Below, one piece after another: positions 35,748 to 44,651 of a DNA stretch of 64,000 nt. Every line of letters starts with the position of its first letter. The stretch's first letter is position 1. Position numbers and translations under genes: made by a program. The stretch lies in contig NZ_JAKFFS010000001.1 of the NCBI RefSeq assembly GCF_021502725.1, positions 2,046,001-2,110,000 of the forward strand, in the 5' to 3' direction. Under the pieces are notes generated by a model. That model saw only the letters and a list, made by a program, of their open reading frames with translations. It was not told where the DNA came from and made no database searches. This stretch comes from Dyadobacter sp. CY345. Its GTDB lineage: Bacteria > Bacteroidota > Bacteroidia > Cytophagales > Spirosomataceae.

Positions 35748-36748
35748 GGGGTTGTTGAGTTTATAATTTCATGGGGAAGTTTGCCTGTATACCGCCTGAA
35801 CCATATTGAAAACGTACTGGATTTTTTAAAACCCAGGATTATAGCTAATTCTTTGATCGTCATTTCTTTACGTTTTAGGACGTCGTGGGCATATATCATT
35901 TGTACCTTTCTGAAATAGACCAGCGGCGAGACTGCATATATTAATTTAAATGTATTTTTAAGTTTACTGGGAGAAATGTAAAAGGCTGCGGCAAGGGCAT
36001 TTATCCCAGGGAATTTGTTTTGTATATTGCTTTCGAGCTCATGAACAATCCGGGCCATTAGTTCTTCATCTGCTTTTGGTATTGTTGAAATATTATTGTC
36101 TGGCGTTGATAACTTAAAGAAAAGATTGGCGAGTTCAAAGGCACTCGCTGTGATCGAAAGATGACTAATAAAATCAGTGCGTGTATATTTCAGCAGATAT
36201 TGGAGCTTTTGAAGAGCCATAGACTCAATCTCCGACGTATGTCTTATTTGGCCTTTGCTAATGTTACCGTCATGTTCAGTCGACAAAAATGAAGGCACAT
36301 TACTTGCTGTTAACGTTAACAGCTTTTTTAAATAGTTATGAGAAAAAACTAATTTGTAACAAACGACAGGCTCTTTTTTTCGGACATATATTCGATAGGT
36401 TGTCGATGGGCTGCTGAATACGGCAATGTTTTTAACCCATTTAATTTCGTTTCCCTGCTGATATCCTACCGAACTTCGAGTCTCATAAAAGTTAATAGAA
36501 AAATAGGGGTTCTTGGCATTTTTCGGCTCAAAAACGTAACATGAGTCTATTTTTTCTTCGGTTTTTATGGAGAACACCCAAAAGCCGCTATGAATCTGTT
36601 CGTAATATATTTCCGACTGATCATATTGCATATCAGACAAATAATCTTTCGGAAGAGTTAACGTATTTACAAATTCGGTCTGTAAACATTTGACATACTG
36701 CAAAGGCTCCATCCTCCGAAGGACCACCTCTTGAAATCGTTCTTTCAT
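35744..36748 (-). CDS. AraC family transcriptional regulator
   Basis: A 334-residue protein. The N-terminal about 220 residues form an unrecognised ligand or sensor region. The C-terminal double helix-turn-helix (about 235-330) includes FPGINALAAAFYISPSKLKNTFK and a second helix pair ending GFKKSSTFSIWFRRYTGKLPHEI. It is co-transcribed with a stand-alone receiver that starts within its last codons. The pairing suggests that phospho-signalling and this AraC protein act in one pathway; the target is unknown. Confidence 0.85.
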   Translation of the reverse strand: MKERFQEVVLRRMEPLQYVKCLQTEFVNTLTLPKDYLSDMQYDQSEIYYEQIHSGFWVFSIKTEEKIDSCYVFEPKNAKNPYFSINFYETRSSVGYQQGNEIKWVKNIAVFSSPSTTYRIYVRKKEPVVCYKLVFSHNYLKKLLTLTASNVPSFLSTEHDGNISKGQIRHTSEIESMALQKLQYLLKYTRTDFISHLSITASAFELANLFFKLSTPDNNISTIPKADEELMARIVHELESNIQNKFPGINALAAAFYISPSKLKNTFKLIYAVSPLVYFRKVQMIYAHDVLKRKEMTIKELAIILGFKKSSTFSIWFRRYTGKLPHEIINSTTP

Positions 36749-37177
36749 TAAAATTTTTGGCGGCCGGGGAATTTTTGTAAAATATCCGGCGTCATTTTAC
36801 TTTTTACAACGCTGAGTTTTAAGATTGGCAATGTTAGTGAATTAATTAACTCCGAAAAGACTTAAATTATACCTGATAAGCCAAGATCTGACACAGAAAT
36901 GAAAACGTCCTGCGGTTCACAGCATAGATCTAAGATTAAATATATATTTTTTAGGAAATTTGGATATTAGCCAAGTCACTGACTTTAAGTGCGTAACAAA
37001 TGTGCACTAAAATTCCGGATTGCACAGGTTTCCCTTGTTCTTTTTTAATCTCTGACAAAATTCAGTTTATAGTCGCTGGCAGTTTTTCTGCACATTTCAT
37101 TTTGCTGATGGTTGTCATTGCCATTTACTGATTTTTTACAAGGGAATTTGCCAATTGAAGAAATTTTGGCGGGTAAA
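36749..37177. other. gene-free stretch
   Basis: 429 bases between the AraC gene start and the ABC transporter stop. It contains no ORF with a recognisable start or family. A weak GCCAA/TTGGC pair near 37150-37170 may be the ABC transcript end. The promoter of the AraC/receiver operon presumably lies in the left part. Confidence 0.4.
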
Positions 37178-38944
37178 TTATTCCTGTCCGTATTCTGACT
37201 GAACACGTCTTTCGCCTATTTGTTGACGCCACATCGCATAATACAATCCGTTCTGCGCGAGCAAATCCGCGTGCGATCCTTGCTCTACAATTTTGCCTTT
37301 TTCAAGCACATATATAACGTCAGCGTGAAGAATTGTTGAGAGACGGTGGGCAATTAATATAGTCATTTGCTCCCGATTTGTTGATATATCCCGGATGGTG
37401 GACGTGATTTCCTGCTCAGTCAGCGAGTCAAGCGCAGAGGTGGCTTCGTCGAAGATTAATAACCTTGGTTTTCTTAGAAGTGCCCGGGCAATCGAGATCC
37501 GCTGCTTTTCACCGCCTGAAAGTTTCATGCCATTTTCTCCAAGCACTGTTTCAATTCCGAGCGATGCCTTGGCGATCAGTGCCGTCGCAGAAGCTTTTTC
37601 AAGTGCTTCTGAAATATCAAGGTCAGTCGCGGAAGGATTGGCATACAATAAATTCTCCCGGATTGTTCCGGCAAATAATTGCGTGTCCTGAGTAACAAAT
37701 CCTATTTGTCTTCGTAGAGGATTATAACGGACCGTTGAAGAATTGTCTTCATTGAAATAAATCGCGCCTTCGACAGGCAGGTACAGACCGATAAGCAGTT
37801 TGACAAGCGTCGATTTTCCAGATCCGGATGGCCCGACAAAAGCGATGGTCTGACCCGATTTGACGCTGAATGAAATTTCGTCTATGGCATTATAGTCCGC
37901 TGACTGGTGTCTGAAAATCACCTGTCTGAATTCCAGACTGGTCAGTGGACCCACTTCAACGGCATTTTCTGGTCGCTGTTCGATTGGCTTTTGCATGAGC
38001 TGATCAAAAATTTTGACAGACGCATCAACTTCTCTGAATTGCAGGATCAGATTACCAAGATCCTGCAACGGTCCAAAGATGGCCGTGGATATAAATTGCA
38101 TGGCTATAAGTTCACCCGTAGTAAGTACTTTCCGGAAAATGAGCCAGAGCAAGATGAATAAAATGGATTGTTTAAGAAGATTAAGCGTTACCCCTTGCAG
38201 AAAAGTGAGTAACCCCACCTTACGCGCCTTGAACATTTCGAGCTCAAAAATTTCTAATGTTTGTTTATTAAGCCTTCTGATTTCGGAGAATGTCAGGCCA
38301 AGACTTTTTACCAGTTCAATATTCCTCAAACTTTCGGTAATTATACCTGCCTGTGCGTTGGTTTGCTTATTGATGCTCCTTTGAATACTCTTGATTTTTT
38401 TTGACAATAACCCCGTCAGCGATCCAAGGACAACGACACCAACGATAAAGACAGGTATGAGCATTCCGTTTTTGTTGATACTATACCAAAGAAGAAAACC
38501 AATCCCGACAACCGATGAGAAAAGTATGTTGATAAAAGAATTGACAAAACGTTCGGTGTCAGTTTTAACTTTTTGAAGGACTGATAATGTGGTACCACTC
38601 CGGTTTTCCTCAAATTCCTGAAACGAAAGTCGAAGCGTTTGTTTAAGCCCGTCGTTGAAAATGCTCATACCAAAACGTGCTACCGCCTTTCTTGTTAGAT
38701 ATTCCTGGTAAGATTTGGCTAGCTTGGCAACAATAGCAATACCGACAGCAATCAAAAGCCAATAAATCACACTATTAACCAGTTCTTTTTCTGTTAGATT
38801 TTTGGGGTTCCCTGCATAATCATCGACGATCCGTCCAAAAATCAGAGGATCGAGCAATGTCAATAACTGCGCCGACCCTGCCAGAAAAAGGGATATGCCG
38901 ATAAGTTTTTGCTGCGGTTTAAGATATTTCCAAAGTGTTTTCAT
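37178..38944 (-). CDS. ABC exporter, fused permease and ATPase
   Basis: A 588-residue half-transporter. The membrane domain with about six helices spans residues 10-310. The ATPase domain spans about 335-575, with Walker A GPSGSGKST, Q-loop VTQDTQLF, signature LSGGEKQR, Walker B LLIFDEATSALD and H-loop AHRLS. The arrangement is of the MsbA/lipid and drug exporter type and probably works as a homodimer. Substrate unknown. It is alone on the minus strand, divergent from the DUF4153 gene. Confidence 0.93.
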   Translation of the reverse strand: MKTLWKYLKPQQKLIGISLFLAGSAQLLTLLDPLIFGRIVDDYAGNPKNLTEKELVNSVIYWLLIAVGIAIVAKLAKSYQEYLTRKAVARFGMSIFNDGLKQTLRLSFQEFEENRSGTTLSVLQKVKTDTERFVNSFINILFSSVVGIGFLLWYSINKNGMLIPVFIVGVVVLGSLTGLLSKKIKSIQRSINKQTNAQAGIITESLRNIELVKSLGLTFSEIRRLNKQTLEIFELEMFKARKVGLLTFLQGVTLNLLKQSILFILLWLIFRKVLTTGELIAMQFISTAIFGPLQDLGNLILQFREVDASVKIFDQLMQKPIEQRPENAVEVGPLTSLEFRQVIFRHQSADYNAIDEISFSVKSGQTIAFVGPSGSGKSTLVKLLIGLYLPVEGAIYFNEDNSSTVRYNPLRRQIGFVTQDTQLFAGTIRENLLYANPSATDLDISEALEKASATALIAKASLGIETVLGENGMKLSGGEKQRISIARALLRKPRLLIFDEATSALDSLTEQEITSTIRDISTNREQMTILIAHRLSTILHADVIYVLEKGKIVEQGSHADLLAQNGLYYAMWRQQIGERRVQSEYGQE

Positions 38945-39216
38945 AAAAGCTTAAAAGGAGCTGTTTTGCTGGATCCTGCTAAAATTCTTATTCCAGTATT
39001 GTATTTCTGTTTACATAAAAAGGTTTCGGTCCCCCAATTAATAGACATTTACGATAAATTTTCTGTAAACCCATGCCTTCTCGAAGTGATCGGTTTTCCA
39101 TATTTTCATAAAGCCATATTGTGGTATCAAGCAAATGAACGAATCAAAAGTTAGCTAGGTAGCAACGTAGAAAATAATTAATGAAGTTGTGTAGGAGATT
39201 AAATATTAATTTCAGT
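38945..39216. other. gene-free stretch between ABC exporter and DUF4153 gene
   Basis: About 270 bases without a gene on either strand. An 81-codon plus-strand frame that starts inside the ABC gene is not supported. The right end leads into the palindrome of the DUF4153 promoter. Confidence 0.4.
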
Positions 39217-39235
39217 TACTTTGTAATACAAAGTA
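39217..39235. promoter_or_regulatory. perfect palindrome upstream of DUF4153 gene, operator candidate
   Basis: TACTTTGTAATACAAAGTA is a perfect dyad with 9-base arms and one central base. It lies 38 bases before the preferred ATG (39274) and next to TACTTTTA (39234-39241), a near -7 box. No regulator gene is adjacent, so the binding protein would be encoded elsewhere. Its position also argues that the longer frame start at 39181 is not used. Confidence 0.6.
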
Positions 39236-39273
39236 CTTTTAATTTATCGAAACTATTATTCTTATTATTTGCT

Positions 39274-40518
39274 ATGAAAGAGGAAATTTTAGAAAATCTC
39301 GAAAATCCTGCTCAGCTTGAACGGCTGTATCGGGCAGACAAATCAGACTTCAAGCGCACGTTCAAATCGCTTTATCCACAGCTTTCAGACAATAAACTTG
39401 TTGGTTATTGGAATGAACGCCTGATGTATACTCGCGAGGATGTATCTTGGGGAAGTACTGCTGAATTGATATTTGTGATTATTGTTTCGTTAATGGCGGG
39501 ACTCGTTGCAAAACTTCCTGTATTATTCTCGATTAATGAAGAGTTTTTCTATCCAAGAAATATCGGCTTTGTTGTATTTCCTGCGCTATGTGCATACTTT
39601 ATTTGGAAAAATAAGGTACAAAAAATAAACATGGCATTGATTATCGGGATGCTAATACTTGGTGCGATCTATATTAATTTATTACCGGACGTAAAGAATA
39701 GCGATACTTTAATGTTGTCCTGTATCCATTTGCCGTTGAGCTTGTGGGCCACGCTGGGTTTTGCATTTGTCGGGCAAACAGGAAATAAATCAGATAAAAG
39801 ACTGGGATTTTTGAGGTACAGCGGAGATCTGGTGGTTATGACCACATTGATATTACTTGCCGGAGGGTTAATGAGTGTTATCACGGTCGGTCTTTTTGAG
39901 CTTATTGGTTTTGATATCAACAAGTACTATTTCGACTATGTGGCCATTTTTGGTCTTTCTGCCGCGCCGATAGTGGGTACGCATCTCACGCAAACCAATC
40001 CTCAGCTTGTTGGGAAAGTGTCGCCGGTTATTGCGAAAATATTCAGTCCGCTGGTTTTGATTATGCTGGTTATTTATCTGGCAGCAATCGCATACTCAGG
40101 AAAGAATCCATACAGCGACCGGGAATTTTTGCTGGTTTTTAACGCCTTGCTTGTTGGAGTAATGGCCATCATTTTCTTCTCGGTTGCTGAGACGTCAAAA
40201 GACACGATAAATCGTATATCTGTATGGGTTCTCTTTATATTATCGGTCTTTACGGTTTTAGTAAACGGTATTGCGATTTCAGCCATACTTTTCCGTATTT
40301 CAGAATGGGGGATAACGCCGAATAGGGCAGCGGTGCTTGGAGGAAATGCCCTTATTTTAGTGAATCTGATTCTGGTGACGGCCAAGCTTTTTCAGGTCTT
40401 GTCAAATAAAAGCACAATAACAGGAGTTGGGAAAGTTATTTCACACTACTTGCCAGTGTATTTCATTTGGGCATTGATCGTAACATTTATTTTTCCGCTT
40501 TTATTTTGGTTTAAATAA
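39274..40518 (+). CDS. DUF4153-type integral membrane protein
   Basis: A 414-residue membrane protein with about 11 hydrophobic segments after a charged N-terminus (about 1-65, rich in E, R, K). The DUF4153 pattern is seen in the central membrane region (VVMTTLILLAGGLMSVITVGLF, then SAAPIVGTHL). Function of the family is unknown. The start MKEEILEN was chosen because the longer frame adds a hydrophobic stretch that overlaps the palindromic operator region. A 15-base hairpin follows directly. Confidence 0.78.
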   Translation: MKEEILENLENPAQLERLYRADKSDFKRTFKSLYPQLSDNKLVGYWNERLMYTREDVSWGSTAELIFVIIVSLMAGLVAKLPVLFSINEEFFYPRNIGFVVFPALCAYFIWKNKVQKINMALIIGMLILGAIYINLLPDVKNSDTLMLSCIHLPLSLWATLGFAFVGQTGNKSDKRLGFLRYSGDLVVMTTLILLAGGLMSVITVGLFELIGFDINKYYFDYVAIFGLSAAPIVGTHLTQTNPQLVGKVSPVIAKIFSPLVLIMLVIYLAAIAYSGKNPYSDREFLLVFNALLVGVMAIIFFSVAETSKDTINRISVWVLFILSVFTVLVNGIAISAILFRISEWGITPNRAAVLGGNALILVNLILVTAKLFQVLSNKSTITGVGKVISHYLPVYFIWALIVTFIFPLLFWFK

Positions 40519-40521
40519 GGG

Positions 40522-40558
40522 TTTTCACTTAGCCTTTACTAGGAAGGCTAAGTGAAAA
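40522..40558. terminator. bidirectional terminator hairpin
   Basis: TTTTCACTTAGCCTT and its exact complement form a 15-base stem around TACTAGG, with A/T-tracts inside the stem ends. It starts four bases past the DUF4153 stop and lies between convergent genes. Confidence 0.8.
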
Positions 40559-40594
40559 TTATCCCGATGACCATTTGAATTTCAGAGGTGGTTT

Positions 40595-40720
40595 TTAAAT
40601 TGTATGGGTAAATATGCAGAAAGCGATGTAAACTGCAATGATAAAAATGGCACAGATCAGAGCGGAGCCTACTGCTTCGGCCGATCTTTTTCCTTGTTTT
40701 CTGAATGTTTCTTCATACAT
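40595..40720 (-). CDS. small single-pass membrane protein (41 residues)
   Basis: A 41-codon ORF starting MYEETFRKQGKRS, then a hydrophobic helix (about residues 19-38, ALICAIFIIAVYIAFCIF). A charged N-terminus with one transmembrane span is typical of small membrane proteins that modulate larger complexes. It lies 59 bases downstream of the Rnk-like gene on the same strand and ends just before the shared hairpin. No family recognised. Confidence 0.5.
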   Translation of the reverse strand: MYEETFRKQGKRSAEAVGSALICAIFIIAVYIAFCIFTHTI

Positions 40721-40779
40721 GATATTTATTGTTTAGGGAAATGATTCAGGTTAAACAGTCATTGTCGCTTTACCCGATT

Positions 40780-41178
40780 TCATTCATGCGTTTGGATCAC
40801 GTCAAGCACTTCAAATTTTTTCATACCCGCTGGCATTTTCCACTCCACTGTTTCTCCTTTGCAAAGGCCAATCAAAGCTGCTCCCATCGGTGTGAGCACA
40901 GAAATTTTCTTTTGTTTAATATCCGCCAAAGCGGGCATTACAATGTAAAATTCCATTTCTTTATTGGTCGTTAATTCTCTGACTCTAACATAAGAGTTCA
41001 GGCGAATACTATGTGCGGGCAATTCGTCGTTTTCGACCACAATCGCCCGGTTTAATTCGTAGGACAGCGACATTTCACTTTCCTTTACACTGCTCGGAAA
41101 GCTCTCCGCATACTGTTTTAGCATGCGAAAATCATCTTCTCCTAGTATGACATTGTTTTTCAGGTTGCTCATAATCAA
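40780..41178 (-). CDS. GreA/GreB-family (Rnk-like) protein
   Basis: A 132-residue protein with the GreA/GreB C-terminal FKBP-like domain (about 50-128, EFYIVMPALADIKQKKISVLTPMGAALIGLCKGETVEWKMP split across the fold). The short N-terminal helix pair is more like Rnk (regulator of nucleoside diphosphate kinase) than the long Gre coiled coil. Rnk-like proteins bind RNA polymerase but have no cleavage-stimulating coiled-coil tip. Promoter or partner genes were not identified. Confidence 0.82.
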   Translation of the reverse strand: MIMSNLKNNVILGEDDFRMLKQYAESFPSSVKESEMSLSYELNRAIVVENDELPAHSIRLNSYVRVRELTTNKEMEFYIVMPALADIKQKKISVLTPMGAALIGLCKGETVEWKMPAGMKKFEVLDVIQTHE

Positions 41179-41338
41179 TTGATTTAATCTGAAATTCTTT
41201 GGAAATCATTGAATATCAGTTATTTCATATATTGTTTTCACAGTCCGTTGATGCAGCACGGAACTTTGCTTTACTTCCCGTGAGAGATGTAATTATCCAT
41301 TCTGCAAAGCATCGGTAAGTTTTGTACGGTATTGTTGT

Positions 41339-41674
41339 TTAAAATTTTTGAAAGGCGTACCAGAACTGACACAAAAAGATGCGGTCTTGCCGGGATACGC
41401 CCTCATTTCCTTTTGCTACACGAAACAGAATTTTTAAAAAGCGTTTCGTATTAGTTTCGTTGACAGGAAATGATTTCTGGAACGTCTCAGGCATTTTTGA
41501 TATCCGGCTGAGCTTTTCAAGTAGTACTGTATTTTCAAGTATAAAGCTGGCGTAGACTGAGAAGTCAGATTCTTCGTTCGACTGGCGAATGTTCTTCGTA
41601 CCAGACTTTTGAAATACATTTTCAACTTTTAATAATGCCTGGTGAATTTCCGCTGATCCTGTTTGCATATTCAT
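41339..41674 (-). CDS. protein of unknown function beside the DUF932 gene
   Basis: A 111-residue protein, start MNMQTGSAEIH chosen over an ATG 14 codons upstream. It is helical, with LLKVENVFQKSG near the N-terminus and a basic aromatic C-terminus (RIFLCQFWYAFQKF). No known domain. It follows the DUF932-type gene on the same strand by a few dozen bases, so the two may be co-transcribed. Function unknown. Confidence 0.55.
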   Translation of the reverse strand: MNMQTGSAEIHQALLKVENVFQKSGTKNIRQSNEESDFSVYASFILENTVLLEKLSRISKMPETFQKSFPVNETNTKRFLKILFRVAKGNEGVSRQDRIFLCQFWYAFQKF

Positions 41675-41728
41675 TATAGTATGGTTTTTAATTGTTGATG
41701 AAGTCTGATGGATCAAGATTAAAGTATT

Positions 41729-42703
41729 TTATGCAAAGGAACTGACAGCGATTTGATGAAAAACGCGCTCGTCAAGTTTATAACGATCGTTTAGTGTCAG
41801 GCTACTGCGCGCGTTAAAAAGCGCATGATTGACTGCATTGTACATAAGCCAGTAGGAGGTATCTGCTCCTAAAAGCCGCTGTTCTAACCGCATACGCTCG
41901 TGAGCTTGCTTGGCCAGTTGCACAGGTATTGGCAAGGATTTGAAAATGTTCTCATCCGCCTTGCTTACTGTTTTTTGCTGCAAATGTTCATAAACTGTCT
42001 CGGTCAAGGTCGACTGTTTTGGAGCCTGATTTGAGAGCATTTCTCGAAGCTGCTGCTGAAAAAGCTCCGGACTTAAACGGCTGTGGTGGATCTTTCGCTG
42101 GTTTCCGTCATCTTTTTTTCCCTTGACAGCAGGCAGACTTTTACCGGTTTTCTTTTTCTCTTTTCCAGGAGAGCTCTGCGTAAGCCAGCTTCGGTAGGCA
42201 GATAAATTTCCAAATGAATCAGCCCAGCCCATGAGCCCGTTTTTGCACAAATCTCTGTACAAACTGCTCCCGGCTGCGGCGGAATTGTCCATCATAGCGG
42301 TAAGCGTTTGCCCTTGAATTGTAAACGGCGTTTTGCCATTGTAGCTGTTTGTTAAAATAATGCTCCTTTGCACGCGTTCGCCGCCGATGGAAACCTGTTG
42401 CGGAAAAATAATACTAATGCTAAATTCACCCGTTGCAGTATGCTTAATTTGCAGCGTATAATCTGGGAACAATTCGTCAACTATCTCTTTAATCAGTATG
42501 TTGGAAATAATGGCGTAGTCAGCACTTTGGATACCAAAAACAGTTTTCCGACCTCCTAACGGTTCTCCAACGATTAGTTGCTGGCGATCGGTTGCGATTA
42601 TATCATAGTCAGGCAAAATATCTGAGAGCCAAACTGGACTGACTGGATAACAGATGTCTTCCCAGTTAGTGGACATGTATGGTTGAGCACTTATGTAAGT
42701 CAT
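41729..42703 (-). CDS. DUF932 domain protein (plasmid/phage-associated family)
   Basis: A 324-residue protein of the DUF932 family, which is found mostly on plasmids, phages and integrative elements. The typical C-terminal block is LMYNAVNHALFNARSSLTLNDRYKLDERVF (motif at about residues 285-315), preceded by a lysine-rich insertion near 180-210. N-terminal beta-rich region with GGRKTVFG. No phage or plasmid neighbours are in the window, so it looks like an isolated element-derived gene. Molecular function unknown. Confidence 0.82.
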   Translation of the reverse strand: MTYISAQPYMSTNWEDICYPVSPVWLSDILPDYDIIATDRQQLIVGEPLGGRKTVFGIQSADYAIISNILIKEIVDELFPDYTLQIKHTATGEFSISIIFPQQVSIGGERVQRSIILTNSYNGKTPFTIQGQTLTAMMDNSAAAGSSLYRDLCKNGLMGWADSFGNLSAYRSWLTQSSPGKEKKKTGKSLPAVKGKKDDGNQRKIHHSRLSPELFQQQLREMLSNQAPKQSTLTETVYEHLQQKTVSKADENIFKSLPIPVQLAKQAHERMRLEQRLLGADTSYWLMYNAVNHALFNARSSLTLNDRYKLDERVFHQIAVSSFA

Positions 42704-43005
42704 AATAGGTATTAATTTTTACAGTTGTAAAATTACAATTGTATTTCGAGCAAAACAATGCTTTCAGGAAATTTTTATAGTTTGCGTCAGACAAGTGATC
42801 AATATCTTGGAACGCAGCGTTTTCTCCCACAACTTTTATTCAAAAGTTTTTTTATACATCAGGGTTGCAAAAAACTTGCGAACCAGGCCGGATAAATTAT
42901 TGACTGGTTCAATTCTTTTAAGATAATCAATGGATACAAGCGGGAAATTTCCTGGTATTCTTATAAGTAGTAAAGATCAGTTTATTGCTAAAAAACATAC
43001 TCACC
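42704..43005. other. divergent intergenic region
   Basis: About 300 bases between the divergent DUF932 and aldehyde oxidoreductase genes. It contains a short dyad TTGTAA-AA-TTACAA at 42725-42738, 22 bases before the DUF932 ATG, and no perfect TAnnTTTG box. Confidence 0.4.
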
Positions 43006-43644
43006 ATGAACAAAAATAAGACCACAGGTAAGTCTGAAGAGGAAGAAAATCATGAATCACGCCGTGATTTCCTCAAAACGACTTCCATCCTAACAGCAAT
43101 TGCCGTTTCGCCGGTTGCGGTTTCCAAAGCGGCGGAATACAATCTGGGAGAAAAAATTAACCATGCACTTGAAACCACCCCGGTAAACCTAACCATCAAT
43201 GGAATAAAAAAGCAGCTAGCGGTTGAACCTCGTTCCACACTGCTGGATGTTTTGCGAGAGCAGCTTAACCTGACCGGAACCAAAAAAGGATGTGATTATG
43301 GGCAGTGCGGAGCGTGTACCGTGCACGTGAACGGACAGCGGGTACTGTCATGCCTAAGCCTTGCGATTATGCAGGACGGAAAGCAGGTTACTACAATTGA
43401 AGGACTCTCCAAAGGTGATGAGTTGCATCCTATGCAGCAGGCATTTATTAAACATGACGGTTTTCAATGTGGCTACTGCACACCTGGGCAGATTATGTCG
43501 GCAGTGGCCTGTATCAACGAAGGACATGCCGAAAATAAAGAGGACATTAAAGAATTTATGAGTGGAAATATTTGTCGGTGCGGTGCATATCCAAACATTG
43601 TAAAAGCAATTCAGGAAGTTAAAAACGGAGGGCAGAAAATATGA
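43006..43644 (+). CDS. paoA: aldehyde oxidoreductase [2Fe-2S] subunit, PaoA-like, Tat-exported
   Basis: A 212-residue electron-transfer subunit. A twin-arginine signal (SRRDFLKTT near residue 19, then SPVAVSKA) is followed by two [2Fe-2S] cluster domains: CDYGQCGACTV plus RVLSC, and QCGYCTPGQ plus NICRCGAYP. The start MNKNKTTG is preferred because it gives the usual Tat signal length. It overlaps the FAD subunit start by four bases. By family the complex oxidises aldehydes in the periplasm. Confidence 0.9.
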   Translation: MNKNKTTGKSEEEENHESRRDFLKTTSILTAIAVSPVAVSKAAEYNLGEKINHALETTPVNLTINGIKKQLAVEPRSTLLDVLREQLNLTGTKKGCDYGQCGACTVHVNGQRVLSCLSLAIMQDGKQVTTIEGLSKGDELHPMQQAFIKHDGFQCGYCTPGQIMSAVACINEGHAENKEDIKEFMSGNICRCGAYPNIVKAIQEVKNGGQKI

Positions 43645-44624
43645 TACAGTTTCAATTTGAACGCGCATCGACAGTTAAAGCCTCTGTTAATGCCATGGTA
43701 AATAATGGTAATGCCAGGTTCATTGCAGGAGGTACAAACCTGGTTGATCTCATGAAGCGAAACGTAATGACACCAACCAAATTGGTAGATATTAATGCAG
43801 TTCCGCTTAAAGATATTCAGCAGAAAAATGGAGTTATCAGCATAGGAGCACTGGCCTTAAACAGTCAGGTAGCCGATAACAAAATAATTCAGGAAAAATA
43901 TCCTCTTTTGTCCAAGGCGCTTAATGCAGGCGCGTCGGCACAAATCAGAAATATGGCAACCGTAGGGGGTAATATTATGCAACGAACTCGGTGTTCCTAT
44001 TTTTACGACACCACACTTCCCTGCAACAAACGTCAGCCTGGAAGTGGTTGCGGCGCTTTGGATGGACTCAACCGGATGCATGCGATTTTCGGTACAAGTA
44101 AAGATTGCATAGCCGTGCACCCAAGTGATATGTGTGTCGCATTGGTAGCGCTGGATGCAACAGTCGTTGTAGCTGGTCCGAAGGGGGAAAGACGTATTCC
44201 ATTTGAGGAATTTCATCGCCTTCCTGGCAGCCAACCGGCGAAAGATAATACGCTGCAAAATAATGAGATGATTATTTCGGTAGAAATTCCGGATAACGAA
44301 TTCAATAAAAACGCCCATTATTTTAAAGTGCGTGACCGCGCTTCTTATGCTTTTGCTTTAATTTCTGTTGCAGCGGCATTAAATATGGATGGAAAAGTGA
44401 TCAAGGAGGCCAGGCTCGCGATGGGCGGGGTTGCGCATAAACCCTGGCGTTTAAAAGAGGCTGAAAAATCACTTGTTGGTAAACAAGCCACGGAAGAAGT
44501 TTTCAAACAGGCAGCTGAAATCGCTATGCAAGGTGCGAAAGCATACAAATACAATGCTTTCAAATTGAAGCTCGGTCCAAACGTGATTGTTGAGGCGTTG
44601 AAAAACGCAGCTGGCCTGGTGTAA
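43641..44624 (+). CDS. paoB: aldehyde oxidoreductase FAD-binding subunit, PaoB-like
   Basis: A 327-residue molybdopterin-dehydrogenase FAD subunit. The FAD site is RFIAGGTNLVDLMK near residue 28, with ATVGGNI later. A Cys-rich insertion CSYFYDTTLPCNKRQPGSGC, with a further Cys in SDMC, fits the [4Fe-4S] cluster seen in PaoB and 4-hydroxybenzoyl-CoA reductase. It overlaps paoA by four bases and is 27 bases before the large subunit. Confidence 0.88.
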   Translation: MIQFQFERASTVKASVNAMVNNGNARFIAGGTNLVDLMKRNVMTPTKLVDINAVPLKDIQQKNGVISIGALALNSQVADNKIIQEKYPLLSKALNAGASAQIRNMATVGGNIMQRTRCSYFYDTTLPCNKRQPGSGCGALDGLNRMHAIFGTSKDCIAVHPSDMCVALVALDATVVVAGPKGERRIPFEEFHRLPGSQPAKDNTLQNNEMIISVEIPDNEFNKNAHYFKVRDRASYAFALISVAAALNMDGKVIKEARLAMGGVAHKPWRLKEAEKSLVGKQATEEVFKQAAEIAMQGAKAYKYNAFKLKLGPNVIVEALKNAAGLV

Positions 44625-44651
44625 GTTTCCTAAATCTCTGAATGAACAAAC

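Noticed and set aside
38909..39154. 81-codon plus-strand frame between ABC exporter and DUF4153
   Set aside because: Starts inside the ABC gene on the opposite strand and has no recognisable features.
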